Positions 26,922-35,943 of a DNA stretch of 64,000 bases are shown piece by piece. The notes under the pieces were generated by a model. The model made no database searches, was not told where the DNA came from, and saw only the letters and a program-made list of their open reading frames with translations. The stretch is taken from positions 1,054,001 to 1,118,000 of the forward strand of contig JAXMCR010000002.1 of assembly GCA_046349255.1 (NCBI GenBank), written 5' to 3'. The position numbers and the translations under genes were made by a program. Position 1 is the first letter of the stretch. The number at the start of each line of letters is the position of its first letter. This DNA comes from DAIODI01 sp046349255. GTDB lineage: Bacteria > Pseudomonadota > Alphaproteobacteria > Rhizobiales > Aestuariivirgaceae.

Positions 26922-27779
26922 TCAGGCGCGCTTGGTGTTGAGCCACAGCGCGATCATCAGGAGGGCGAGGCTGAGCCAAAGCAGCCAGCCGCCCGCGTCC
27001 CGGAAGAAGATCATGCCGTAGAGCACGCTCGCCGGCGTGGCGATGAACACGCCCTGCCCGGTGAACACGGGGCCGCGGTCGCGAATCAGCGTGAAGTAGG
27101 CGATCCGCTCGATCACCCAGATGGCGACCGCGACGATCAGCGGCCAGTAGCTCAACGGGCCTGGCAAGCCGGGCGACCACGGCGGATCGAACCAGAGGAG
27201 GAACGGCACGGCGAGGATCGCGGAAGCGAAACTTTCCGCCATGCCGAGCGTGCGCGCGTCGGCGCTGCGCGGCCAGTAGGCTGAGCAGAAGTAATTGTAG
27301 AAGGTGTAGAGGAACGGCACAACGAACGTTGCGAGCGTCCACCACGTCAGGTGATGGTCGTGCCCCTCGGTGCGGTTGCCGAGGATGAGAATTGCACTCG
27401 AGGCAAAGCCGAGCGCCATCGCGGCGACCCGTGTGGCGGCAAGCTTCTCGCGGCCGATCACCAGCGACAGGAGGTAATTGAACAGCGGGAAGGTCGAGAC
27501 GATGAGCGCGTAGTCCGTCACCGGCACATGGCGGGAAATCTCGAGCGACAGGGCGAACGGCAGGTTGAGGAGCGCGCCGCAGCCCAGCCCGTACCAGATG
27601 ATCTGGGGCGACACGTACCGTGCCCGCGGGTTGCCGGCGAACAGGAGACCGAGGCCGACGCCGACCCCCGTGAACACGACGATGTGGGTGACCGGAATGC
27701 CCTGGTCGCCCATCAGCTTGTAGAGCGAGGGCGACAGACCCCAGAAGAGGCCAAGCGAAACGAGCGCCAGCAGATGCAT
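26922..27779 (-). CDS. EamA/DMT-superfamily transporter
   Basis: A 285-residue membrane protein with about ten hydrophobic helices in two EamA-like halves (LVSLGLFWGLSPSLYKL at the N-terminus; FIATPASVLYGMIFFRDAGGWLLWL near the end). Substrates of this superfamily are metabolites or amino acids; none can be assigned here. ATG at 27779 with GAGG eight bases upstream; the longer frame upstream lacks membrane character. Convergent with the methyltransferase gene (stops adjacent). Confidence 0.85.
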   Translation of the reverse strand: MHLLALVSLGLFWGLSPSLYKLMGDQGIPVTHIVVFTGVGVGLGLLFAGNPRARYVSPQIIWYGLGCGALLNLPFALSLEISRHVPVTDYALIVSTFPLFNYLLSLVIGREKLAATRVAAMALGFASSAILILGNRTEGHDHHLTWWTLATFVVPFLYTFYNYFCSAYWPRSADARTLGMAESFASAILAVPFLLWFDPPWSPGLPGPLSYWPLIVAVAIWVIERIAYFTLIRDRGPVFTGQGVFIATPASVLYGMIFFRDAGGWLLWLSLALLMIALWLNTKRA

Positions 27780-27958
27780 TCGAAAGACCTCGCTCGCAGG
27801 GGCGGCGCGATCCTTAGCCCAACGGGACCGGTGCGTCGAGCCGCGCGCCCGGCAGCCGCCAAAACCCGGCCGGACGTTGGACTCTTGGCGCATTGCCGGG
27901 GTCCGGCGCGGAGGCTAACAATTGGGCAACGAAACAAATCCCGCGGGAGAAGTCAGGC

Positions 27959-29905
27959 ATGTCGGACGCCAAGGTCTACAAGGTCCCCAGCGATTGGAAG
28001 CGGCGGGCCTATTTCGACAACGACACCTATCTCAAGGCCTATGCCGACTCGGTGAAGTCGCCCGACAAGTTCTGGGCGAAGCAGGGCAAGCGGATCGACT
28101 GGTTCAAGCCGTTCAAGAAGGTGAAGAACGTCTCCTTCGATTACCCGAAGGTGTCGATCAAGTGGTACGAGGACGGCGTCACGAACGTCGCCTGGAACTG
28201 CATCGACCGTCATCTCCCCAAGCGCGCCGACCAGACCGCGATCATCTGGGAGGGCGATGATCCCTACTACGACAAGAAGATCACCTACGGCGAGCTCTAC
28301 GAGCACGTCTGCCGCTTCGCTAACGTGCTGAAGGCGAACGGCGTCAAGAAGGGCGATCGCGTTACAATCTACATGCCGATGATCCCGGAGGCTGCCTACG
28401 CGATGCTCGCCTGCGCGCGCATCGGCGCCATCCATTCGGTGGTGTTCGGCGGCTTCTCGCCGGATGCGCTCGCGGGCCGCATCGAGGACTGCGATTCGAA
28501 GTTCGTCATCACCGCCGACGAAGGCCTGCGCGGCGGCCGCAAGGTGCCGCTCAAGGCGAACGTCGACGAGGCGCTGAAGAAGACGAAGGGCGGCGAGAAG
28601 GTGCTGGTCGTGCGCCGCACGGGCGGACAGATCGCCTGGAACACGGTCCGCGACCTCTGGTACCACGAGGAGGCCGCGAAGGTCGGCGCCGACTGCCCGC
28701 CTGCCAAGATGAAGGCGGAGGACCCGCTGTTCATTCTCTACACCTCGGGTTCGACCGGCAAGCCGAAGGGCGTGCTGCACACGACGGCAGGCTACCTCGT
28801 CTATGCCTCGCTCACGCACCAGGTGGTGTTCGACTACCACGACGGCGACATCTACTGGTGCACGGCGGACGTCGGCTGGGTCACCGGGCACAGCTACATC
28901 GTCTATGGACCGCTCGCGAACGGTGCGACGACGCTGATGTTCGAGGGCGTGCCGAACTACCCGGACGCCGGGCGCTTCTGGCAGGTCGTCGACAAGCACA
29001 AGGTGAACATCTTCTACACGGCGCCGACGGCGATCCGCGCGCTGATGGGCGCGGGCGACAAGTGGGTGCTGAACGCGTCGCGCAAGTCGCTGCGGCTCCT
29101 GGGCTCGGTCGGCGAGCCGATCAATCCGGAAGCCTGGGAATGGTACTACCACGTGGTCGGCGAGAAGCGCTGCCCGGTGGTCGACACCTGGTGGCAGACG
29201 GAGACCGGCGGCATCATGATCACGCCGCTGCCCGGCGCGACCGCGTTGAAGCCCGGCTCGGCGACGCGGCCGTTCTTCGGCGTGCGTCCGGCACTGGTCG
29301 ACGGCGAAGGCAAGACCCTGAACGGCGCGGCCGACGGCAACCTCGTGATCCTCGACTCGTGGCCCGGCCAGGCGCGCACCGTCTACGGCGATCACGACCG
29401 CTTCGTGCAGACCTATTTCTCGACCTACAAGGGCACGTACTTTACGGGCGACGGCTGCCGGCGCGATGCGGACGGCTACTACTGGATCACCGGTCGCGTC
29501 GACGACGTGATCAACGTATCCGGCCATCGCATGGGCACGGCCGAGGTCGAATCGGCGCTGGTCGCGCACCCGAAGGTGTCGGAAGCCGCCGTGGTCGGCT
29601 ATCCGCACGATCTCAAGGGCCAGGGCATCTACTGCTACGTCACGCTGATGTCGGGCAACGCGGGCGACGAAGGCCTGCGCAAGGAACTGGTGCAGTGGGT
29701 GAGGAAGGAGATCGGACCGATCGCCTCGCCCGACCTGATCCAGTTCACGCCCGGCCTGCCGAAGACGCGCTCCGGCAAGATCATGCGTCGCATCCTGCGC
29801 AAGATCGCCGAGGACGACTTCTCGAACCTCGGCGACACGTCGACGCTCGCCGACCCGGCGGTCGTCGACGACCTGATCGCCAACCGGCAGAACAAGAGAA
29901 GTTGA
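27959..29905 (+). CDS. acs: Acetyl-CoA synthetase
   Basis: Activates acetate to acetyl-CoA through acetyl-AMP. The 648-residue product has the ANL-family motifs FILYTSGSTGKPKGVLHT (P-loop, about 260-277), VDTWWQTETGGIMI, GDGCRRDADGYYWITGRVDDVINVSGHR, and the catalytic Lys in PKTRSGKIMRR near 612-622, which is the usual acetylation control site. It would feed acetate into the ethylmalonyl-CoA pathway encoded 6 kb downstream. An imperfect hairpin without a T-run follows the stop at 29910-29925. Confidence 0.97.
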   Translation: MSDAKVYKVPSDWKRRAYFDNDTYLKAYADSVKSPDKFWAKQGKRIDWFKPFKKVKNVSFDYPKVSIKWYEDGVTNVAWNCIDRHLPKRADQTAIIWEGDDPYYDKKITYGELYEHVCRFANVLKANGVKKGDRVTIYMPMIPEAAYAMLACARIGAIHSVVFGGFSPDALAGRIEDCDSKFVITADEGLRGGRKVPLKANVDEALKKTKGGEKVLVVRRTGGQIAWNTVRDLWYHEEAAKVGADCPPAKMKAEDPLFILYTSGSTGKPKGVLHTTAGYLVYASLTHQVVFDYHDGDIYWCTADVGWVTGHSYIVYGPLANGATTLMFEGVPNYPDAGRFWQVVDKHKVNIFYTAPTAIRALMGAGDKWVLNASRKSLRLLGSVGEPINPEAWEWYYHVVGEKRCPVVDTWWQTETGGIMITPLPGATALKPGSATRPFFGVRPALVDGEGKTLNGAADGNLVILDSWPGQARTVYGDHDRFVQTYFSTYKGTYFTGDGCRRDADGYYWITGRVDDVINVSGHRMGTAEVESALVAHPKVSEAAVVGYPHDLKGQGIYCYVTLMSGNAGDEGLRKELVQWVRKEIGPIASPDLIQFTPGLPKTRSGKIMRRILRKIAEDDFSNLGDTSTLADPAVVDDLIANRQNKRS

Positions 29906-30006
29906 TCGACCCGGCGATTGCCGGGACGCAAGCTTCGCGTCAGAAATCCGTTTGATCTTCCGCAGGCGAATTATTGGGGACGCGCCTGCTGCGTCAGAGG
30001 GGTCGA

Positions 30007-30603
30007 ATGGATCGGCGATCGTTTCTCCTGTCGTCGCTCGCGCTGGCCGGGATGACCTCCGGCGCCCTCGCGAGCGGCGACCGGGACTTCAACTTCGGGT
30101 CGACCTTCAGCCCGAAGAAGACCGCGCGGCGCAACGCCTACCGCGGCAAGGAAATCATCCCCTACAAGACGGGCGAGAAGCCCGGCACCGTGATCGTGAA
30201 CACGGCCGAGCGGCGACTCTACTTCGTGCTGCCGGACGGCAAGGCGGTGCGCTACGGCGTCGGCGTCGGTCGCCAGGGGTTCGAGTGGTCGGGCGTCGCC
30301 CGTATCGGCGCCAAGCAGACGTGGCCCGAATGGCGTCCGCCGCCGGAGATGATTGAGCGCGAGCTTGCCCAGTACGGCCGAAGGCTTCCCGACGTGATGC
30401 CCGGCGGCCCGAACAACCCGCTCGGCGCCCGTGCGCTCTATCTCTTCCAGGGGCAGAAGGACACGCTCTACCGCATCCACGGCACCAATGCGCCGCAGAC
30501 GATCGGGCAGGCGATGTCGTCCGGCTGCATCCGTATGCTGAACGAGGAGGTCATCGACCTCCACGACCGGGTGAAGATCGGGGCGAAGGTGATCGTGCTT
30601 TAG
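30007..30603 (+). CDS. Periplasmic L,D-transpeptidase (YkuD domain)
   Basis: A 198-residue exported protein. The N-terminus MDRRSFLLSSLALAGMTSGALA resembles a twin-arginine signal. The YkuD domain follows: GTVIVNTAERRLYFVLPDG and the active-site block HGTNAPQTIGQAMSSGCIRM with catalytic Cys near residue 175. Members form 3-3 peptidoglycan crosslinks or attach lipoprotein to peptidoglycan. ATG at 30007 is chosen for the RR motif. Ends in a four-base convergent overlap with the next gene. Confidence 0.92.
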   Translation: MDRRSFLLSSLALAGMTSGALASGDRDFNFGSTFSPKKTARRNAYRGKEIIPYKTGEKPGTVIVNTAERRLYFVLPDGKAVRYGVGVGRQGFEWSGVARIGAKQTWPEWRPPPEMIERELAQYGRRLPDVMPGGPNNPLGARALYLFQGQKDTLYRIHGTNAPQTIGQAMSSGCIRMLNEEVIDLHDRVKIGAKVIVL

Positions 30604-31421
30604 GCCTTGCGCGCCACGATGGTCACGCCGCCGATCGACCCGTTCGCAAATAGCCCCGCGACCGCGGCGTAGAAATCCTCGAGGCCGTCGAAGCACTCCT
30701 TGCCGTGCAGCGCGACGAACCGCGCGCGGTTCGCCCGGAAGGCGCCGAGGCGCTCGTTCGTGAACGCCGTCCAGTCGACGCTTCGGTCGGCGAGGTCCTC
30801 GACGATGAAGCCATGGCGCGCGAGGTCGTCGCGGTACTGCGCAGCCGTCGGCAGCCACGGACACTGAACCTTCACGGCAAGCGCGCGCGCCTCATCTGGC
30901 GTCGGCTCGCGCAGCGCGACGAAGTCCTCGACGTAGAGCGTGCCGCCGGCCGCGAGGCTGTCGTTCAGTACACCGAACAGCTGCGGGCGGTTCGCGATGT
31001 GGAGAAAGCAGAGGAACGACGTCACGCAATCGAACGGTGCGCCCTTGGGTGGCCCGGCGAGGATGTCGGCGCACAGGTGGCGCACGCGGTCGTCGAGCCC
31101 GCAGCGGCGTGTCAGCGACTGCGCGAGGTCGTTCAGGTCGCGCTGCAGTTCGACCGCGGCGACGACGGCGCCGCTTTTCGCCGCGATCCATCGCGCCGGC
31201 CCGCCGACCCCGGCGCCCACTTCGAGGACGCGCGTCTTCGGCCCGATGCCGCAGCGTTCCATCGCCGCGTTCACGGCCTCGACGCCGTGGTAGTGGAACT
31301 GGTCGAGCGTCGACAACGCCTCGACGTTCAGGGGATCGCTGTCGCCAAAGCCCAAGGCGCGCAGTTCCGCCGGGATGCGGTCGACGTGGTCGTACAGCTT
31401 CATGCTTTTCATTGCATCCAT
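30600..31421 (-). CDS. Class I SAM-dependent methyltransferase
   Basis: A 273-residue protein with the motif I sequence RVLEVGAGVGGPARWIA (about 63-79), FDCVTSFLCFLHIANR as motif IV region, and GGTLYVEDFVALREPTPDEA. The N-terminal HYHGVEAVNAAM and the HVD...PAEL start resemble sarcosine/dimethylglycine- or gamma-tocopherol-type small-molecule methyltransferases, but no substrate is safe. ATG at 31421; in-frame ATGs at 31412 and 31403 are alternatives. Divergent from the SDR gene. Confidence 0.82.
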   Translation of the reverse strand: MDAMKSMKLYDHVDRIPAELRALGFGDSDPLNVEALSTLDQFHYHGVEAVNAAMERCGIGPKTRVLEVGAGVGGPARWIAAKSGAVVAAVELQRDLNDLAQSLTRRCGLDDRVRHLCADILAGPPKGAPFDCVTSFLCFLHIANRPQLFGVLNDSLAAGGTLYVEDFVALREPTPDEARALAVKVQCPWLPTAAQYRDDLARHGFIVEDLADRSVDWTAFTNERLGAFRANRARFVALHGKECFDGLEDFYAAVAGLFANGSIGGVTIVARKA

Positions 31422-31501
31422 GACGCGGGCATGCTCCCTCTCGAGGCCGCGCGGATTATTGTCGGAAGCGCAAGGCTTTCCAAGTCGTCTGGGGGCGTTC
31501 C

Positions 31502-32335
31502 ATGCAGTCTCGCAGCATCGTGGTCACCGGCTGTTCCTCCGGCATCGGCGAATACTGCGCGCGCGAACTGAAGCGCCGGGGCTGGGAGGTGATCGCGACC
31601 GCGCGCAAGCCGGAGGATCTCGCGCGACTGGAGGCCGAAGGACTTGCCGCAGTGGCGCTCGACTATGCCGATCCGGCCTCTGTCGAAGCCTGCGCCGGCG
31701 AGGTCGCACGGCGCACGGGCGGGCGGCTCTACGCGCTCTTCAACAACGGCGCCTACGGCCAGCCGGGGGCGGTGGAAGACCTGTCGCGCGATGCGCTGCG
31801 CCGCCAGTTCGAGGCGAACGTCTTCGGCTGGCACGACCTGACGCGTCGCCTGCTGCCGCTGATGCGGGCGAACGGCGAGGGGCGCATCGTCCAGTGCTCG
31901 TCGATCCTGGGCTTCGTCGGCATGAAGTGGCGCGGCGCCTACGTCGCCTCGAAGTTCGCGCTGGAAGGGTTGTCGGACGTGCTGCGGCTCGAACTCGCAG
32001 ACACCGGAATCAAGGTCGTGCTGATCGAGCCCGGCCCGATCGCCAGCCGGTTCACGCAGAACGCGCTCGCGGCGTTCGAAGCGAACGTCGACGAGGCGGG
32101 AAGCCACTATGCGGCGGCCTACGCCCGCCAGCGCGCGCGACTGGGCCGCGGCGGGTCGGCGCGCTTCAAGCTCGGGCCCGAGGCGGTGTTCGCGAAGCTG
32201 CTGCTGGCGCTCGAAAGCCCGCGGCCCAGGGCGCGCTATCGTGTCACCGTGCCAACCCATGCCATGGCGGTGTTGAAGAGGGTTCTGCCCGACCGCCTGA
32301 TGGAAGCCCTGCTCCATAAGTCCTCCGATCAGTGA
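31502..32335 (+). CDS. Short-chain dehydrogenase/reductase
   Basis: A 277-residue classical SDR: nucleotide motif VTGCSSGIGEYCA (about 8-20), NNGAYG, catalytic Ser in VQCSSILG and the YVASK catalytic Tyr/Lys near 153-157, then IEPGPIASRF. Resembles the SDR group annotated as hydroxysteroid- or retinol-type dehydrogenases; the real substrate is unknown. The basic start MQSRSIVVTG suggests NADP preference, weakly. Confidence 0.92.
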   Translation: MQSRSIVVTGCSSGIGEYCARELKRRGWEVIATARKPEDLARLEAEGLAAVALDYADPASVEACAGEVARRTGGRLYALFNNGAYGQPGAVEDLSRDALRRQFEANVFGWHDLTRRLLPLMRANGEGRIVQCSSILGFVGMKWRGAYVASKFALEGLSDVLRLELADTGIKVVLIEPGPIASRFTQNALAAFEANVDEAGSHYAAAYARQRARLGRGGSARFKLGPEAVFAKLLLALESPRPRARYRVTVPTHAMAVLKRVLPDRLMEALLHKSSDQ

Positions 32336-32378
32336 GCGGCCGCGTGCATTCCGTTGAAAGCTGTGCAATGAGCATCTG

Positions 32379-32570
32379 ATGGCCCACACCCTGCAACTCA
32401 TCCTGCCGTTCGCCGTCGGCGCCGTGTTCCTCGTGCTGCTGGCGGGCCTCTGGAACATGACCAAGGGCGGCAGCGCCAGCACCTCGCAGAATCTCATGCG
32501 CTGGCGCGTGATCCTGCAGTTCGTGGCGATCGTCCTGATCATGGCGACGATCTGGGCGATGGGCGGCTGA
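32379..32570 (+). CDS. HIG1-type twin-transmembrane protein
   Basis: A 63-residue protein with two helices (about 6-26 and 44-61) and the loop GLWNMTKGGSASTSQNLMRWRV matching the hypoxia-induced (HIG_1) region. Mitochondrial HIG1/RCF proteins associate with cytochrome c oxidase; bacterial homologues in alphaproteobacteria are presumed respiratory-complex associated. 42 bases after the SDR stop. Confidence 0.88.
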   Translation: MAHTLQLILPFAVGAVFLVLLAGLWNMTKGGSASTSQNLMRWRVILQFVAIVLIMATIWAMGG

Positions 32571-32581
32571 GCCGCCGTTTT
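32562..32581 (+). terminator. Probable terminator overlapping the HIG1 stop codon
   Basis: GGCGGC-TGA-GCCGCC with the stop codon as a three-base loop, followed by GTTTT. Short stem but GC only; moderately convincing. Confidence 0.45.
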
Positions 32582-32665
32582 CCGCCAGTTTCATCGGCCG
32601 TACTTGGAATTCCGGCCGGTGCACACCATCTCCTTCGTCGATTTGTCCGAAACCAGGCCGAAACG

Positions 32666-33058
32666 ATGACCGAAGCCGCTTCCTATCCCGACTACGACCG
32701 GGCCGCACTGCCCGCCGCCGTCGCGCGCAACGAGCGCACGGTGCGGGACGGGTTCTGGAAGAAGCTCAAGCGCAACCTCGCCAAGCTCCCGTTTGCGGAA
32801 CACGCCGTTGCCGCCTGGTTCTGCGCGTTCGACCCCGCGACGCCGCTGCGCGCGAAGGGCATCCTGCTCGCCGCGCTGGCCTACTTCGTGATGCCGTTCG
32901 ACGTCATTCCGGACGCCATTCTCGGGCTCGGCTTCACCGACGACATGACGGTGCTGCTGACGGCGATCTCGCTCATCCGCAACCACATGAAGCCCGACCA
33001 TTACGACCAGGCGCGCGAAACGCTGAAACGGATGCGCGAGGAAGACGCCGCCGTCTGA
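32666..33058 (+). CDS. YkvA family (DUF1232) protein
   Basis: A 130-residue protein with the DUF1232 core KGILLAALAYFVMPFDVIPDAILGLGFTDDMTVL-like region (about 74-107): a membrane-associated helix followed by the P.D.IPD motif and DD. Function of the family is unknown. The N-terminal half is soluble and helical. Convergent with the quinone reductase gene (six bases between stops). Confidence 0.88.
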   Translation: MTEAASYPDYDRAALPAAVARNERTVRDGFWKKLKRNLAKLPFAEHAVAAWFCAFDPATPLRAKGILLAALAYFVMPFDVIPDAILGLGFTDDMTVLLTAISLIRNHMKPDHYDQARETLKRMREEDAAV

Positions 33059-33064
33059 CGCGCG

Positions 33065-34039
33065 TCACGCGGTCAGGATCACCTTTCCCTTCACCTTCCG
33101 GTCAGCGATCAGGCGCAGCGCTTTCGGCGCTTCGGCGAGGTCGAACGTCCGGTCGATGTGCGGCTTGATCCTGCCCTCCTCGCACCATTGGAGCAGCGAC
33201 GCCATGTTCGCCGCGTGGCGCTCCGGCTCGCGCTTGGTGTGCTCGCCCCAGAATACCCCGACGATCGAGCAGCCCTTCAGCAGGGCGAGGTTCAGCGGCA
33301 GCTTGGGGATCGTGCCCGAGGCGAAGCCGATGACGAGGAACCGCCCGTCCCACGCCATTGCGCGCACGGCCTTTTCGCATTGGTCGCCGCCGACGGGATC
33401 GTAAACCACGTCGACACCCCGGCCGTCCGTCAAGCGCCGCAGTTCGTCCTTCAGGTCCACCGTCTCGTAGTTCACGAGATCGTCGGCGCCGAGCTCCTTG
33501 CAGAAGGCGAGCTTCTCCGGCGAGGAGGCGCAGGCGATCACGCGGGCGCCCATCACCTTGGCGATCTCGATTGCCGCCTGGCCGACGCCGCCCGAGGCGC
33601 CGAGCACCGCCACCGTCTCACCCGGCTGCAGGTTCGCCCGGTCGCGGAATGCATGAACGGTGGTGCCGTAAGTGACCATGAGCCCGGCGGCTTCGGTCAG
33701 CGGTACGTTCTCGGGAACCTTGGCGAGCATGGCGGCGTCCGCCACCACGGCCTCGCGCGCCGCGCCCCACTTCAGGTAGCCCATGACGCGGTCGCCGACC
33801 TTCAGGGTGTCCACGCCCGGGCCAAGCCGTTCCACGATCCCGGCGAATTCGCCGGCCGGCGAGAACGGCAGGTCCGGCTTGTACTGGTACTTCCCCTGGA
33901 TGATCAGCGTGTCGAAGAAGTTGAGGCCGGCGGCCTTGACGCGCACCAGCACCTGTCCTGGCCCCGGCACGGGGTCGGCGATGTCCTCGAGCACCAGGTC
34001 TTCCGGCGTTCCCAGTTGCTTGCACAGAACGGCTCTCAT
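33065..34039 (-). CDS. Zinc-independent NADPH:quinone oxidoreductase (MDR superfamily)
   Basis: A 324-residue medium-chain dehydrogenase/reductase without the structural-zinc cysteines. The nucleotide site is VAVLGASGGVGQAAIEIAKVMGA (about 143-165); earlier AAGLNFFDTLIIQGKYQ and VGDRVMGY are family marks. It most resembles quinone oxidoreductase/enoyl reductase members that reduce small quinones or alkenals. ATG at 34039; the open frame upstream is unrelated. Divergent from the IalB gene. Confidence 0.88.
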   Translation of the reverse strand: MRAVLCKQLGTPEDLVLEDIADPVPGPGQVLVRVKAAGLNFFDTLIIQGKYQYKPDLPFSPAGEFAGIVERLGPGVDTLKVGDRVMGYLKWGAAREAVVADAAMLAKVPENVPLTEAAGLMVTYGTTVHAFRDRANLQPGETVAVLGASGGVGQAAIEIAKVMGARVIACASSPEKLAFCKELGADDLVNYETVDLKDELRRLTDGRGVDVVYDPVGGDQCEKAVRAMAWDGRFLVIGFASGTIPKLPLNLALLKGCSIVGVFWGEHTKREPERHAANMASLLQWCEEGRIKPHIDRTFDLAEAPKALRLIADRKVKGKVILTA

Positions 34040-34178
34040 GGTCGCGACAGTTTCCTCTTGCGTGCGATGCCTGCACCCCTCATCTGAAGGCCACGCAGGG
34101 GTTTGGCGAACGGCCCGAACAATGACATATCTCATGGGCAGGACGGTTCGTAAGGGCGAAGTGGTGAAGAGGCACCTC

Positions 34179-34700
34179 ATGGCAGTTCTGGAGAGGATTC
34201 TTGCACGCGCGACCGGCGCGGCAGTTGCGGCAGTCGTGCTGGCGCCCGCGTTGGCGACGGCGGCCGACCAGCCGACGCTTGCGGGCACGTTCAACGACTG
34301 GGCCGCCTACAGCTACAAGGGCGCGAACGGGCTCGTGTGCTACATCGTCTCGCAACCGAAGAAGTCGGACCCGAAGGTTTCGAAGCGAGATCCCGTCTTC
34401 TTCCTCGTGACCCACCGGCCGGGCGACAAGGTGCGCAACGAGGTGAACACCATCATCGGTTATCCGTTCAAGAAGGACTCGGTCGCCAAGCTGACGATCG
34501 ACAACACCGACTTCTCGCTCTTTACCAAGGGCGACGGCGCGTGGTCGGACTCCAAGGACGCCGCAATCGTCGCGGCGATGAAGAAGGGCCACTCGATGAG
34601 CATCAAGGGCTCCTCGCAGCGCGGCGCCTCGACGACCGACACGTATTCGCTCGCCGGTGTGCAGGCGGCGATGGACAAGATCGATTCGCTCTGCAAGTGA
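34179..34700 (+). CDS. Invasion-associated locus B (IalB) family exported protein
   Basis: A 173-residue protein with a signal peptide (about residues 1-31, ending ALATAA) and the IalB domain: FNDWAAYSYKGANGLVCYIVSQPKKSDP, then RPGDKVRNEVNTIIGYPFK and AMKKGHSMSIKGSSQRG. Two Cys (VCY and the C-terminal SLCK) could form a disulfide. In Bartonella IalB is linked with erythrocyte invasion, but the family is widespread in free-living alphaproteobacteria, so no virulence role is implied. AGAGG seven bases before the ATG. Confidence 0.87.
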   Translation: MAVLERILARATGAAVAAVVLAPALATAADQPTLAGTFNDWAAYSYKGANGLVCYIVSQPKKSDPKVSKRDPVFFLVTHRPGDKVRNEVNTIIGYPFKKDSVAKLTIDNTDFSLFTKGDGAWSDSKDAAIVAAMKKGHSMSIKGSSQRGASTTDTYSLAGVQAAMDKIDSLCK

Positions 34701-34728
34701 CCTTTCGAGCAACACCGAGCGACGCAGC

Positions 34729-35943
34729 ATGACGACCGTGTTCAAGACGACGATGCCGGACGCCGGGGCCGAAGCCCCGGGACAGTCCCGGCTGTCGCTC
34801 GTCGGTCTGACGCGCGAAAAGCTGCGCGAGGCAATGGGGCTCGTCGGCATCCCCGAGAGGCAGCGGCGGATGCGCGCCGACCAGGTCTTTCGCTGGCTCT
34901 ACAACCGCGGGGCCCGCTCGTTCGACGCGATGACCGACATCGGCAAGGGCTTGCGGGCGGACCTCGAACGCGCCTTCTCGATCGATCGCCTCGAGGTCGT
35001 GACCGAGCAGATCTCGACCGACGGCACCCGCAAGTGGCTGCTGCGGCTCGCCCCTGATGCGACCGGTCGACGGCACGAGGTCGAGACCGTCTACATTCCC
35101 GAGGAAGACCGAGGCACGCTGTGCATCTCGAGCCAGGTCGGCTGCACGCTCACCTGCACGTTCTGCCACACCGGCACGCAGACGCTGGTGCGCAACCTCA
35201 CCGCCGGCGAGATCGTCGGGCAGGTGCTGGTGGCACGCGACCGGCTCGGCGAGTGGCCGGAGGAGCTCGCGGCGTCCGCCGCCCCGCCAGTCAGCGGCCG
35301 CTACATCACCAACGTCGTGCTCATGGGCATGGGCGAGCCGCTCTACAACTTCGACAACGTGCGCGATGCGATGGAGGTCGTGAGCGACGGCGAAGGCATT
35401 TCGATCTCGAAGCGGCGCATCACGCTGTCGACCTCGGGCGTCGTGCCGGAGATCGTCCGCGCCGGCGACGAGATCGGCACGATGCTCGCGATCTCGCTGC
35501 ATGCGACCACAGACGTGGTGCGCGACCGCCTCGTGCCGCTCAACAAGAAGTACCCGATCGCCGAGCTTCTGGCGGCCTGCCGCGCCTATCCCGGGCTGTC
35601 GAACGCGCGGCGCATCACGTTCGAATACGTGATGCTGAAGGGGGTCAACGACTCCCTCGCCGATGCCAAACGCCTCGTGAAGCTCCTGAAGGGCATCCCC
35701 GCGAAGATGAACCTCATCCCCTTCAACCCGTGGCCCGGCACGCAGTACGAATGCTCGGACTGGGACACCATCGAGGCGTTCGCGGAAGTACTGAACGACG
35801 CGGGCTATGCGAGCCCCGTGCGCACGCCCCGCGGCCGCGACATCCTTGCCGCCTGCGGTCAGCTCAAGTCGGAATCGAAGCGTCTGCGCGCCAAGGAGCG
35901 GCTGCAGGACGCCGCGGAAATCCCGGCGTCCTCCGCACCCTGA
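34729..35943 (+). CDS. rlmN: Dual-specificity 23S rRNA/tRNA adenine-C2 methyltransferase RlmN
   Basis: Radical-SAM enzyme that methylates A2503 of 23S rRNA and A37 of some tRNAs. The 4Fe-4S motif CTLTCTFCHTGTQ lies near residues 143-155; other marks are MGMGEPLYNFDNV, SISKRRITLSTSGVVP, SLHATTDVVRDRLVPLN, and the C-terminal catalytic Cys in DILAACGQLK near 380. 404 residues, normal. The stop is immediately followed by the convergent stop of mcd. Confidence 0.96.
   Translation: MTTVFKTTMPDAGAEAPGQSRLSLVGLTREKLREAMGLVGIPERQRRMRADQVFRWLYNRGARSFDAMTDIGKGLRADLERAFSIDRLEVVTEQISTDGTRKWLLRLAPDATGRRHEVETVYIPEEDRGTLCISSQVGCTLTCTFCHTGTQTLVRNLTAGEIVGQVLVARDRLGEWPEELAASAAPPVSGRYITNVVLMGMGEPLYNFDNVRDAMEVVSDGEGISISKRRITLSTSGVVPEIVRAGDEIGTMLAISLHATTDVVRDRLVPLNKKYPIAELLAACRAYPGLSNARRITFEYVMLKGVNDSLADAKRLVKLLKGIPAKMNLIPFNPWPGTQYECSDWDTIEAFAEVLNDAGYASPVRTPRGRDILAACGQLKSESKRLRAKERLQDAAEIPASSAP

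Noticed and set aside
29910..29925. Terminator after acs
   Set aside because: CCCGGC-GATT-GCCGGG stem is present but no T-run follows on the plus strand.
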